DNA of 64,000 nt from Chimonanthus salicifolius. Lineage: Eukaryota > Streptophyta > Magnoliopsida > Laurales > Calycanthaceae. Where the stretch lies: contig CM023538.1 in assembly GCA_013350335.1 (NCBI GenBank), forward strand, positions 47,238,201 to 47,302,200. Direction: 5' to 3'. Of the stretch, positions 10,717 through 22,135 are shown in pieces; position 1 is the first letter of the stretch, and every line of letters starts with the position of its first letter. The translations under genes were made by a program, and so were the position numbers. Below the pieces are notes generated by a model that was not told the origin of the DNA, searched no databases, and was given only the letters and a program-made list of their open reading frames with translations.

Positions 10717-13700
10717 CTATCGCAGCTTTGCCACCCGTGCCTGTAAGTGGATAAAAATCAGTAGAAATGCAAACCATGATCAATGAGAAATGGGATTAAA
10801 ATGGTAAAATAAAGTGGATGTTCACTGCATCTCTAAAATCTCCCAACTAGTATGAAGTTTGAAGATGAAAGAACGATTACAAATTGAAATGTATCCCAAC
10901 ATCATAGGTTAAGGCAGTGCAAACCAGTACGTGGTCCTCATTGACTTGATTCTAGGACCTTACTCTTTTAATGGGTAGATTTCCCTCTTGTTCTATCATT
11001 AGAGTAAGCAAAGTGAACCCATTGTCATTGTTGTCGTACAAACCACCGTTCAACCATGCCATGAGTTGTATTACCATAAAAAATGTCATTGTAGCAAATT
11101 TCTCATCATATAATTATTTAGGAAAATCTTCACTAGAATATCTTAATATATACAATTAGCCAATTGGAAAGATGTGAAAGACAAATATATATTTTTTGAA
11201 CTTAATATATACATAAAGTTATCTTACAAGATGTATTGAATATTTAGGTACAATCGTAGAGATGGGTGGAGCATGATTTGGATGTAGTTGGTAGGGTTCT
11301 CTGTGTTAAGGGGAGTACCAATTCAACTAAAATGGTCTCTGTAAGACAACATATAGTCTAGCAATGCTCTATAGAATAACTTCTTTTGGAAATGGCAACA
11401 AAGTTTATCGATGAGACACAAGGAGTGCACCAAAAACTTAAAACTTCATAGCTGAAATTGAGAAGAAAGCGGCAAAAATGCCAAATACAACAATAAATAA
11501 ATAAATAAAACAAGGCTAAATTACAAATGAAAAGCAAAGCAACAACAATTAACCAATGCCAATGCTCTCCTTCCAAGCTCGAAATAAATATAATTCAAGA
11601 GTTCCATCAAACTCTTTCAAAGTTAACATCCAAAATATATATATACCAAAGGCTTGAGGGCCCACAGAAGAACATCCATGTGTGGGATGGAACTAATAGT
11701 GAACCAGGGAAAACCCAACCCACACTGAAAGAAAAATACCGTTCCACACCTAAGGGGTTGACATCCTTAGTTGCATTTTAGCAAAGAGTGCAAACACTAA
11801 CCATGACAAAGTGCCTCGTACGAATGTTGTCACAAGCAAGAACTTTGCCAAGACCAGTGCCTAGCTACAGGGAATAACTTAGGATGGAGCTTTAGAAAGA
11901 CCAGATAGCTTGATTTACTAAAGAGATGGAAGAACCGTTTAATTATGAATATGCCCATCGAGGATGGTGCCCAATTGAAGATGAGGCCCAAATGCACAAA
12001 ATCGATGAAATTGCTCTCCAATTCTATAATGGAGCGAAGAGAGGGCCTCATGTGCATCATAATGGACCCACATACATCAGATTTGAAACACATTTGAACC
12101 AGCTATGAACTAAGACCTGTTATGGCTCTGTTTTGTGCCTCAAAAGCCCATGATTTCAGTCCATTTGCTGCCAACACAGTGGACATCCGAATTCCACATC
12201 AGATGCGACATCAATGCTGACATGGACAACAACATGGTTAAGGAATCTCTCCAAATTTGAAGGATTTTGGTGCATACAGCGTCTGGGCCTGCTTGACCAA
12301 ATTAGAAAGCCCAGATTTAGCAAGAAAACCTTGCTGCAAGTGAACCAGATTTCTGGGCCTGATATAGAACGAAATTGGAGCAGCATTTAAATCCAACAGA
12401 ATTTTGAATAATGGCTAGGAATGGCTGCTGAGTTTTAGCAGGGATCAGGATGGATGTGCAGGCTAGATTTTGAATCAGATTGGGCCTGGATTTGGGAAGC
12501 TGTTTGCAAGGCAAGAATCCAGATTTGAAGGCTGAGATTTGAAGCCTGTTTTCGCCCCAATATACAGCAGATTATATTTTATTTTTCTATTTTTAATGCA
12601 ATTAGTGATATATAAATCCAACTGGCAACCAGCCATTGGATAGTCTTTAAGTTAGCAATAAGCCCATTTAGACAGGCCCTAGGCGTGCCAGGGCAATCAC
12701 TTAGCAAGTTTTGATATTTATATATTATTTTTCCTGGTTTTTTGTTGCTTGAAAGGCTATAAATTCAATCCTGGATCGAATGTTGTAAGGACATGTTGAA
12801 GTGAAGTAAATTTGACTGTCGTTTTGTCGCTTGAAAGGCTAAATTCAAGCCTTGGTCAAATGTTGTAAGCACAAGATGCAGTGACGTTAATTTGGTTTGA
12901 AGCTAAGGCTTTGTGGAGTCTCTCCAAGTAGGTGAGTTCTTCGGATTTCTTTTGAATTTTAATTTGTGTTTGTATTTAAATTAATTGTAATTCAAGTGTT
13001 GGTTAGTCTTTACATGGTGAATGTTGAATGTTCATGCCTTGCATCCAATTGCTGATTGAAATTGAATTCCAAAACCAAATTGGTTCTTAAGAAGGTTCTT
13101 CAATTTTCAATTCAAATTAGTGACAGAATTGAATTCATTGATGCATTTCGTTTAAGAGTTACATTTAATTTGGATCTAATTAATTGCATTAAATCGTTGC
13201 GTTCGAATTCCCAATTCATGTTCATATTGAATTCTTAGAACACCTAATTTCATTGGTGAAATTGATCACCAATTTATTTTATTCTTTGAGCAGCAACCAA
13301 GATCATCAATTTATCCCGGTGAAATTAGAGTCATCTCTTTCTTTCTTGAGTAAAAGTGAGTGAGAGTTAGAATTTCGAGGTCTTTATCATTGAGATCTTT
13401 GATTCAAATTGTAGAATTTGGATCTAAAACTTATCTTAAGTTGAGGGTTTAAAGAAATGTCGGAAATTTCTAACATCTTCATTCGTTGGATTTATGAGAT
13501 TTCTTTCATCATATAACCTTGGCCGTCATCAATTTGATAATTTTTTTTTATAAAAGCAATCATAAATAGCAAAGTATCATCTGCAAACTGCAAATAAGAA
13601 ATGATTGGCTCACCAAAATCACCTCAAAACCTATTAATAGCTCCAATCTCCCTTGCCTTGATAGTCAACTACTAAATCCTTCAGCTACTGTTGTAAAAAT

Positions 13701-16700
13701 GAAAGGCGATGGTGGATCCCCCTAAGACCATTTTTTTCCTAAGACCTTTATTAGCGAAGATTTGATCCATAATTGACTGTACACTAGAATTGAAAAAGTT
13801 GTTCCAATCAGACATGCCATTATCCGCTTCATCTATCCCCAAACCCGTCCTACCAAACAAGTAGTCCACAAAGTACCAGTTCACATGATTGTAATCCTTT
13901 TCCATACCCACCTTAAACAACACTAATTCTCTCCTATCCTAATTTTTCATATGAATAAACTCTTTTTCTATTAAAATTCCATCTAAAATTTGCCTCTCCT
14001 CCACAAACTCATCTTGAGTATCTCCTATAACCACCTTCAGCACAACCATCAATCTACTTGCTAGGACTGCAGCCACCAACTTATACATGCTACCAACCAA
14101 GCTTCTTAAGTGAGTTCATGCATTTCATAGCAATTACTTTGATTCTTGCATATTCACCAAGAATAATAAAAACAAAAAATTTGCTTGGACTGTTTTTTCA
14201 ATCAGTTGCAAAATATGATTAAAAATTGAATCAAACCTTGAAAGACTTGGAACGGCGAATGGATGGATCCAATGATAAAGCATATGAATATGCATTTTCA
14301 GCTGCATCGAATTCATTTATAGCCAAGAAAGCATCCCCTTGGTGGATATAAGCCTGTGACAGAAAGTAAGTGTTTTCATTTTCATCATTTCGAAGGAAAA
14401 AAAAAAGTAATTATTTTCTCTTGGCAGAATAACATCTAATCTTAGTGCAGAACAAGTAAATCAAAAGCATCTCATCTTAATTATCAAAGAGAAAAACAGT
14501 AAATAAGTAGATATCTCCATAGAGCATATTGGTTCAAAATGACATCCCAATAAAAAATCTCATGATGTTAATACAAATTCCATTGAATGAGTAGTTTACA
14601 CCATGAACCACCAAAACAATGATCAAGAACTAATAAAGCTTGACAGAACATCTATTAAATGAAGGATTTCACAATAGAAAAAAAGGTATTCATTGCATCG
14701 TGGAGTTCGTTGCATATGTTATTCACAGTGCCTGAAGTTTATGCCAGCTCAAGTACAAAAAAAGTGCTAATTACATAGGATTAGGAAGCTGAAAAACAAG
14801 AAGCAGCAATTTAAGATTAACACAAACTCAAGGTTCAGTTAAATAATAACCCAACAGAAGTGAACATTGAAACTAGACTTATGTGGAACCTTTCGTCAAT
14901 ATGGTTGTCATATATTTGGACAATCTGAGAAAGGACAAAGGACACCAGTCATGGAGGTATTAAATTCATGGTTTATGGAGTAGATTAGATTCAAAAAGAC
15001 CTGGTCCGCAAGTGATTAATAGTATTATTAATGGTGGCACCTTTGCTATTATTCATTCACAATGGTGCACTTGAAATCCTGCTTGGCCAAGAAAGGATGG
15101 AAGAATAATATACTAACCCTTTTCTTTTTTTCTTTTTTCTTTTTTGGCATTTTTTTAAGACCAAGGTAACCCGGCGCCTCACCTGACTAATAATCCTTGG
15201 GACATGTGTACCCTTTTTTTATTATTTAATGGCTAAAAGTAGAACAGGGGGAGAAAGTTTAGCGTGGATTAATAGTCTGGATTGATATAGGCCCTTTTTA
15301 ATTGTCTAAAACAAAGGATGGATATTGTATCTAGAAACTGTATACTCTAAGAGAGAGAGAGAGACAATGGATGAAAATCAGGGAAGGAGAATGAGATCAC
15401 CTGAACAGGATGGCGATGTTGTGGGACCCGATACAGGATTATTGATCCGACTTATTCCACTCTGGAAAGTCAACTGTGTAGTTAAAATTCTACAGGCGAT
15501 GGCAGGCAAAATCGGCACAAGGGTGGGAGCTCAGCTAGGGACGGCGTTTGGTACGAGATTATTGGCTGGAAAAATCGATCTTTTAGAGAATTAGTGACCA
15601 CCTCCATGGCTAATCTTTTGGATCTCACCACCAAGAATTAGTTGCAGGGCTTCTTCAAGCAGTTGGGCACTGTCAAGGATGTTTTTGTACCGAGGAAAAA
15701 GGATGCGAAGGGAAAAGTGTTTGGATTCGTCCGGATGGTGTCGAGCATCCAAGCAGAAATAGAAATATCATGGCCAATGGTCTTCCCCTTAATAGCAGAC
15801 ATCTACAAGTGAATACAACTCACTTCGGGAGGGACAAGAGGATCGGCCATAAGACCTTGTCTATCTGGAAAAGAGCAGAGAAGAAGATGTTAAAAGGAAA
15901 AGACAAAAGAGCAACTCAACCCAAGAAGTACAACGAAAGTGCTACCTAAGCGAAACTAGGTTTCTATGGTTGGGGAATCCTCCAGGTAAGTGTCTTTTGG
16001 CCTCCTTTCTATCAGAGGAAGTGATGGTGAGGGCAAAAAAGAACTCTATGGTGCTCGACAAACTCCAAGTCCACGGAAGATGGCGCCCCAACCTCTTCTT
16101 GCACTCGAGGAGAACCTGGCTGCAATGCTTCGGCTTTCGTTCCAAGGATGGTCGGAGAGGATTTTTTAGGCCTTCGGAAGCGAGCTTGGAACTGTAGTCA
16201 AAATTGATGACAGAAACTTGATAAAGAGACCTTGTGTAACGACCCGTCCCGCTACGGGCACGTTAAGACTGATACGGACTTCTAAGACCGTTTCAATACA
16301 ATTTTGGGTACCTTTTTTTTTTTTAAAGGAAGTACCGCACCCGCAACCCGCACTAATCATAGTAATCCACCAATAAACTAAAAACCGTAAGCAGCAATTA
16401 TAATTTCAAATGATAGCATCAACCCATTATTACATTCATTCGGCTCAGTGAAAGGTACATATATCTCAAATACATTAACAGGTCCTCAAGTACAAAATGA
16501 AACCAAGACAAGTACAAAGCTGCAACTCCACGCCCAATGTTCGATTGAGGGTCCCGCCTGCCCTTCCTCTATAAAGTACCTGTGAGGCAAGGGGTGACCT
16601 CTACATGCCCAGTGAAGGTAACACACGCACCATATGTCACCAAGCATACACGGCATATAATCATATGAACACAACAATGTCTAAGATGTCTACATGCATG

Positions 16701-19700
16701 ACCATACAAACGTATGCCCTACTCCTAGCACAGGGCCCACGTTAGCCGGGTCTCTAGAACATCCTCTAACCAACGCAATGCAACTCCCTTATGTACCCAA
16801 CCGCGACAGTCCACCCATCCACGGGTACGCAGATTGATTCTCAGTCGGATCGGGGTCTCTAGTCCTCAATTAGACCTATGACTCTCTCATGACAACCCGC
16901 ACGCATACCACGACCAACCCAAGAGTCGGACTCACTAGAGTCTCAGACTGATTGCCACACGGGAGTAACCACTTCACCAGTCTTCAACGAACTGCCAACC
17001 GGACTCATCTATGGTTTCATCAACCAAATACCAGAGTCTCGATAGTCAAACCTATAATCTCGGACCCCATATGCTGGTCTCCACACGACTGGTGTATCCA
17101 CCTCTCACAGAATTCTATAGGTCTTCTACCGAGTGAGCCGGCCGAACTCACTCGTTAGGCGCCCATAAATTCCTGGTGAGTCAACACACACAACACAAGT
17201 TTCAACAATGGACCCCAAAGTCAACTGCGGGTAAACACACTATCACATCCCACCACAGGCTGTCCCCACTATACAGGTGTCCTAGCCTGGAATATCTCTT
17301 CATATTATCCCTCGACCAATGAGCGGGCGAGCACATCCTCAGCCTACTGGATCATCCAGGGATCACAACAATACCAGCAGGAGCTGTCCCTCACCGCATC
17401 GTCCCTCGACCTAGGCGAGCACCTCCTCAGCCTACTCTGTCATCCGGGGATCACAACAATACCAAAGGGAGCTGTCCCTCACCGCATCGTCCCTCGACCT
17501 AGGCGAGCACCTCCTCAGCCTACTCTGTCATCCGGGGATCACAACAATACCAGCGGGAGATGTCCCTCACCGCATCGTCTCTCAACCTAGGCGAGCACCT
17601 CCTCAGCCTACTCGGTCATCTAGGGACCACAAACTATACCAGCGGGAGCTGTCCCTCACCGCATCGTCCCTCGACCTAGGCGAACACCTCCTCAGCCTAC
17701 TCGGTCATCTAGGGATCACAAACTATGCCAGCGGGAGCTATCCCTCACCGCTCCTTCCCTCGACCTAGGCGAGCACCTCCTCAGCCTACCCGATCATCCG
17801 GGGACCACAAGGCATACTAGCGGGAGTTGTCCCTCACCGCATCATCCCTCGACCAATGACCAGGCGAGCACCTCCTCAGCCTACTCGGTCATTCGAGGAT
17901 CACAAGTCAATATCCCACCCTCTGGTCTCCACGCGAGCGAACCACTCAACCCATTAGACCACTGGGGACGTCTCATCTGCCGCGTACTCGGGTAGCATAA
18001 CAACCAGGTCCTCCAAGTCTGCCTAGGGTCAACCAACCCCCAACCCAATGGCTTCCCTGAAGATTCCATAACTGCCTCACCACTGGTCCCGACCGAGACT
18101 CCGGGGCACCTCATTCTCTAACCCAAACAACGCCTCACCCACAAGCGTGTCTGAAGACCGCCAACGGTAGGCCTAACAGCTCAAGCCCTACTAGGGGGAA
18201 CACCTCTGTCATCTATTGATCCACAATCAAACTACGTATGTGTGTTGGTGCACACCTTGCTTGCCAATATCTTTTTTTCAGTGTGTACTTGCACATTTTT
18301 ATAGACTTCTTCAAAACACTCACCAGTTAACAGTGAGGAGATTCAACCACATATTTCATTTTGAAATGCATCGCATATTGCATTTAAATCCAAAGTTTTA
18401 TACCATTGGTCCTATGGCAATAATGGGGGGGCCATGGAGAATATACTGATGGAAAATATGCGAACAGGACCAGAATGCGATATCTGACACTGCTCACACG
18501 TAAAAGGATAATTTGGTGTTGTTGCATGAAAAACATTAGCATATGAAAGTGTCCGGAAGCCGAGGCCCAGCCATCTTGAAACAGAGTAAGAGACACAGTT
18601 GTGTGCCTAAAGGCTAATTGGTCAAAGTTGGTGATCATGTAAAGGATCAGTTTCCAACTCATGGTTCCATTGGGGACACACGTTATTGTATATTTGTGTA
18701 TAATTGTGTATTGCAGGGCTATGTGTGAAATGCGCAGTCTTGAAACTGGTTTGCTATGATTGTACATGTGTACATTCATCTGGCTAAATGGTAATTAAAG
18801 GGTAGACGTATCCAGTATTCGAAAATGGTAAAAGAGGTTGTTATTGCCTTCTCTTTACTTTCTTTTGTGTTTTAAATTACAATTGTTATTGCTGCAGTGG
18901 GAAGAAACCTAATGGACACATACACAGGTGAAATTGATCCAATTCACAGGTGCAGTTATCTATTTAATTAAAGGGGTAGTTGGTGCTGATAATGAACAAC
19001 AGTCAAGAGTCTTCTTTCTCCCTAGCCAATGAGAAAACCAAGTTTCTCAATTGAATTTTTCATTAACAAAAGAAAGAGGTTCTAGGACCGTAGAATAGAT
19101 GATCATGCCATTCTATTGAAAGTTTGTGACAGTCTTCGCAAATATAGATTATTTCACTGACATGAAGTAAAGGGTTAACAAAATATACTCATCATGTTAA
19201 AATAAAAAAATCTCAGTCATCATGTTAAAAAAAAATTCACCAATAAAAGTAAATAAACCATCTCTTAGGCACATTCATGCGTTGATACCAGAAGCTACAT
19301 GCTCCACATGCTCATTGGTTTGGTCATTTTTTAGTGGTAACAAAGGATAAATATATTAATGGATAAAAAGGTGATATAGATACAAAGTGAAGGGTCTAAG
19401 AGACTTGAACCCAAGAAAAACTAAGGAAAAAGAATGCTTCCATCAAAGCACCCCAAACATAACATGAGTGCAAAAAAACTCGCTTGCTGCATCATGTCAA
19501 TGGACTTAAAGAAATAAGACGCCCATACTATAGAGTCCACCCTGTTCTTTGCAAAGAAATCTGGCACACCGTTGGCTAATCTTCTGACTAGTTCGAAAGA
19601 AATCTCGTGACCCAAACACAAAGCCCTTATCTCCCTAACAACTGTGATCAGTTTCATGGAGGCCGTTTCAACCCCTAGCACACTTGATCGCATTTATCGA

Positions 19701-21521
19701 GTCCCCTTCGATAATTAATTTCCCCTGCCCAGAGGAATTCCACAAGGTCAAAGCTCTCATAATGTCAAGAAGTTTTGCCTAATTTGAATTTCTCCGTCCT
19801 AGGCTCAGAAAAAATAATGGATGTTACGCCATTGAAATCACGAAGAACGCCTCCTATTCTTGACAACCCCAGTTTTCCCCTCTCTGCCCCCATCCACGTT
19901 AAATTTATAAACTCCCGACGAAAGAGGAGACCAGATCACGTTGATTCTATTTCATTCCCGGGCCCCTGCTCAAACAACCCTCCCAAGAGTTGTAAAAGTT
20001 TGTTATTTTATAACCCCGGAATTCCTTTCCCACCAGAAGGCAAGCGTAAAGTCAGTCTCCACTTAGCTTTTTGGAAGATCTCTCTCTCCTTAGAGGCCTC
20101 ATTCTCAAAAATCTTAGAATTCCTCTCCTTTCACACGGACAATAAGATCGCCACTAGAATGGTGTTCTAGGCGGCCCTCATCTTCGAACCGAGACACGAG
20201 AGTACCTAGGACCGTACGATATCCTCGCACATCTTGTCGAAAATCCATGGAGACTCCCATCAAATTAACGAAATTTGTCCAAAGTTGTGTACTCACTAGA
20301 TGCCCTGCACATAAGTAATCTACATCCTCTTCCATATAACCACAAAGTGTACAACATAGATCGTCATCCGAACTAAGCAATCCTCTCCTGTTGGGTGCCG
20401 TTCTGGAGAGCACCTTCCCCTTTAGGGAACACCATGCAAAAGTTTGTACCCTTTGGTGGGTGGGTGTTGGGTGGGTGGGGGGCCTAAACTTCGCCAGGCT
20501 GAATAGGATAAAGTGGCTTCATCATTGGTTTGGTGATGTACCTACATCCATACTGAGATGGGGGCAGTTCACCATTTCCAAAAATAGGTTACAATTAATT
20601 TGGGTGTTTCTACTATGTTCCTCACACCTCTCTCAATATGAATGACTATAACTCTAATATCCTTCAATGATAGCAGCTACATGAAGTGCGAATTACAAAA
20701 GCACCTTTATACCATAGAAGATTGGGGTACAAACCCCAACCGGGAGAATACATCCCTGAGAACCCTATTGTGGTAAGTTCCAATGTAGCCTAAATGGACC
20801 ACAAACTACAAAGATATCTTCACGACATATATATGTGCAAGTGTTACCTGGGGATATTTAGGAGCAATTCTTGCAGCTTCTTTAGCATCTTCAAGAGCTT
20901 CAGAATGATTGCCCAATGTTAGTCTTGCAGCAGACCTGAGTACTTAAAATGTGTCAGAAGTATGGACGTGTAGTTGATGGCATTAGAAGGGAGAAAGCCC
21001 TTGAGAGTCCAAGGAATGATAGTAAAACTCTCCTTATCTCATAATCAAGGAAAGTTTAGTGAAAAAAAATAAGTGACTGAAATATGAAGATGGCAAAAAC
21101 TACAGTTGACATTGCTCTCTCAAAAGAAAGCATTGAATGATTGAATCCCAGGACCAGATTACAGATATGCATTTGGAAAACAGTCAGTTGTGTAAGCAAC
21201 CCAGATGGCTGACTTATTTAGAGCCGCAGAATTACAAAATTATCAAGCCCTTTGACCATGACAGCAATCTAAAGAAACGAACAGATCTTCATGAATAAAC
21301 TCAATATCAAACATGTTGCCAAGTAACAATGCATAAAAGGATAATGTTTATATTCTGAAAACTGCAGGCTGTAGTTAAATAGTTAGTTAAATTGTAAGGT
21401 TTTCAGGTCATCTCAAATCAACTACTGGTTTGGCCATTCTAGGATGATATGCAGATCTAAGTTCTACAAACCTGCATTTATGAATAATATGAAGACCTCC
21501 AGAAGGTTCAAGATCAATAGC
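10717..21521 (-). CDS. TPR (tetratricopeptide repeat) protein, last four exons (5' exons not found)
   Basis: Four minus-strand exons join in a consistent frame with GT-AG borders: 21472-21521 (50 nt), 20848-20935 (88 nt), 14237-14353 (117 nt) and 10717-10740 (24 nt, ending in TAG). Pieces of the product: AIDLEPSGGLHIIHKC, then a helix pair around ARLTLGNHSEALEDAKEAAR / IAPKYPQ, then AYIHQGDAFLAINEFDAAEN / AYSYALSLDP and SIRRSKSFK, ending in ARVAKLR. The G-x-H/F-x-x-A-x-x-x-A and A-Y-x-x-x-G-x-A patterns are TPR signatures. The family is therefore a protein-protein interaction scaffold; the exact orthologue is not recognised. Exon phases match at every junction (0, 2, 0, 0), which makes chance unlikely. 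The last exon encodes only seven residues. Introns of 3.5 and 6.5 kb hold LINE and LTR-type insertions. Upstream exons were looked for to about 27 kb without success, so the N-terminus is missing from this annotation. Confidence 0.78.
11160..12740. other. Last-intron DNA of the TPR gene, probably retroelement-derived
   Basis: Contains short plus-strand frames (11926-12108 and others) with no recognised domain. From about 12,120 to 12,540 the sequence has repeated CAGATTTGAAGG / GATTTGGG motifs on a GC content higher than its surroundings, as in internal or LTR parts of degraded LTR elements. No LTR pair or PBS was identified. Confidence 0.3.
12741..12900 (+). repeat. Two-copy 82-bp tandem duplication
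   Basis: Unit 1 starts TTTGTTGCTTGAAAGG at 12741, unit 2 TTTGTCGCTTGAAAGG at 12823. Both continue through AAATTCAA-CC-TGG-TC-AATGTTGTAAG and end in AAATTTG / TAATTTG. The units have diverged by substitutions and a few indels. Possibly part of a decayed LTR (R/U5-like), but unproven. Confidence 0.7.
13545..14100 (-). pseudogene. LINE (L1-type) reverse-transcriptase relic
   Basis: Reading the minus strand from 14,100: VGSMYKLVAAVLASRL, DTQDEFVEERQILDG, LFKVGMEKDYNHVNWYFVDY, a GLRK remnant of the GLRQGDPLSP motif, and YLQFADDTLLF, which carries the FADD catalytic motif of LINE reverse transcriptases. These blocks are in the right order for RT motifs 1 to 5 but lie in different frames with stops between them, so the copy is dead. 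It lies in the last intron of the TPR gene, on the same strand as that gene. Both ends are truncated; no endonuclease or poly-A tail was seen. Confidence 0.85.
15325..16234 (+). pseudogene. LINE ORF1 relic with RNA-recognition motif
   Basis: An ATG at 15368 after an AG-repeat leader opens a frame (MDENQGRRMRSPEQDGD...). Further on, LGTVKDVFVPRKKDAKGKVF and GFVRMVSS show the RNP-1-like K-G-x-x-F-G-F-V-R signature of the RRM found in ORF1 of plant L1 elements. Several frameshifts and stops follow (for example near 15,640). Later pieces such as HFGRDKRIGHKTLSIWKRA and VVKIDDRNLIKRP keep the order of an ORF1 protein. The element is cut at 16,234, exactly where an LTR-like insert begins. Plus strand, antisense to the host TPR gene. 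Confidence 0.7.
16235..18254 (+). mobile_element. 2.0-kb LTR-like insert (candidate solo LTR) with CCTTG target duplication
   Basis: Starts TGTAACGACCCGTCCCGCTA and ends ...GGTGCACA, so it has TG...CA ends, and is bracketed by CCTTG at 16230-16234 and 18255-18259, the 5-bp size typical of LTR-retrotransposon integration. The first 20 bases match the solo LTR at 57,658 at 19 of 20 positions. The insert is more CG-rich than its surroundings, has no coding frame with a known domain and carries an 88-bp minisatellite. A Gypsy-type solo LTR is the best reading. Because the 3' end was chosen by searching for the repeat of CCTTG, the right boundary is less sure than the left. Confidence 0.5.
17308..17905 (+). 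repeat. 88-bp minisatellite, about seven copies
   Basis: Units begin TCCCTCGACC at about 17308, 17401, 17489, 17577, 17667, 17756 and 17845, i.e. spacing of 88-93 bp. Each contains AGGCGAGCACCTCCTCAGCC, a GGTCATCCGGGGATCACAA block, CCAGCGGGAGCTGTCCCTCA and CCGCATCG. First and last units are the most divergent (both have GACCAATGA in place of GACCTAGG), as expected from array growth in the middle. Confidence 0.92.
19420..20445 (-). pseudogene. LINE 3' relic: zf-RVT and RNase H regions
   Basis: On the minus strand, VQTFAWCSLKGKVLSRTAPN leads into RRGLLSSDDDLCCTLCGYME and EDVDYLCAGH, the Cys/His block (C-x2-C...H) of the zf-RVT domain that follows LINE reverse transcriptase. Downstream, KFNVDG marks the start of an RNase H domain, and REIRALCLGHEISFELVRRL with ANGVPDFFAKN is its C-terminal part. 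Stops and frameshifts separate the pieces. It lies in the 6.5-kb intron of the TPR gene, on the gene's strand. Confidence 0.8.
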
Positions 21522-21736
21522 CTGCAACCATAAGAGAGATGCAATCACTGTAGCGACATTACATCTTGCTGGTATACATAATAATCAACATTTTATCACG
21601 AAGAACTATATTTCCATACTTTGGATGAGGTGATCCTGCATGCTCACATGGGAAACAACCCAATCCATAAGTTGAAAGCTTTTTCATTGCAGTCTCTGTG
21701 GAAGCAATACTTTAAAATGGAAATTTGAAATCATGT

Positions 21737-21898
21737 CAGCAGCCCAGTTGGTAATTCTCATCATTGCAACCACAAAGTTTGGATTTCAGTCCCATGGACA
21801 TCAGATAGGCAGTAGCTCAGAAATAATTTACCAAGTCAAATTATGAGGGCAAACTCAAATAGATAAGGCAAATGACTATGATGATAATGACGATGAAG
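21737..21898 (+). mobile_element. tRNA-derived SINE, copy 1
   Basis: AGCAGCCCAGTTGGTAATTC resembles a Pol III A box (TAGCTCAGTTGG) and GGATTTCAGTCCC a B box, spaced as in a tRNA head. A SINE-type body (TAGGCAGTAGCTCAGAAATA, TTTACCAA) and a GATGATAATGACGATGA simple-sequence tail follow. A related copy sits about 240 bp downstream. Confidence 0.5.
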
Positions 21899-21974
21899 TG
21901 CCAAACTACAATCCAATGAGTGACACTAGGGCCATGTGTTGAGCCATCCTATTAATTAAACTCAATTCAGGTCA

Positions 21975-22135
21975 AGATGGTCTTATTGCTGCAGCCTAAA
22001 GGTTGTGGTTTCAAGCTGCATGAAGATCAGCTAGACAATCAGCCCATGGAGAACAATTTACCAAATCCTAATATAAATGCCAACCCCAGATTGATGGTGT
22101 AAATGGCTTGAACATGAAAAAGGATGACGATGATA
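21975..22135 (+). mobile_element. tRNA-derived SINE, copy 2 (diverged)
   Basis: Shares with copy 1 the B-box-like GGTTGTGGTTTCAAGCTGC, the block GAAGATCAGCTAGACAATCA, ACAATTTACCAAATC, and a GATGACGATGA tail. Head degenerate. Same orientation as copy 1. Confidence 0.42.

Noticed and set aside
11926..12108. 60-codon frame MEEPFNYEYAHRGW...
   Set aside because: Looks protein-like but no family recognised and no splice sites or neighbours that support it.
17308..17905. CRISPR-like array
   Set aside because: The 88-bp units are contiguous with no unique spacers, and the genome is eukaryotic; this is a minisatellite.
21610..21715. Possible upstream exon of the TPR gene (frame with KKLSTYGLGCFPCEHAGS)
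   Set aside because: The only nearby donor (GTATGG) leaves the wrong phase to join the next exon, and the sequence has no TPR pattern.
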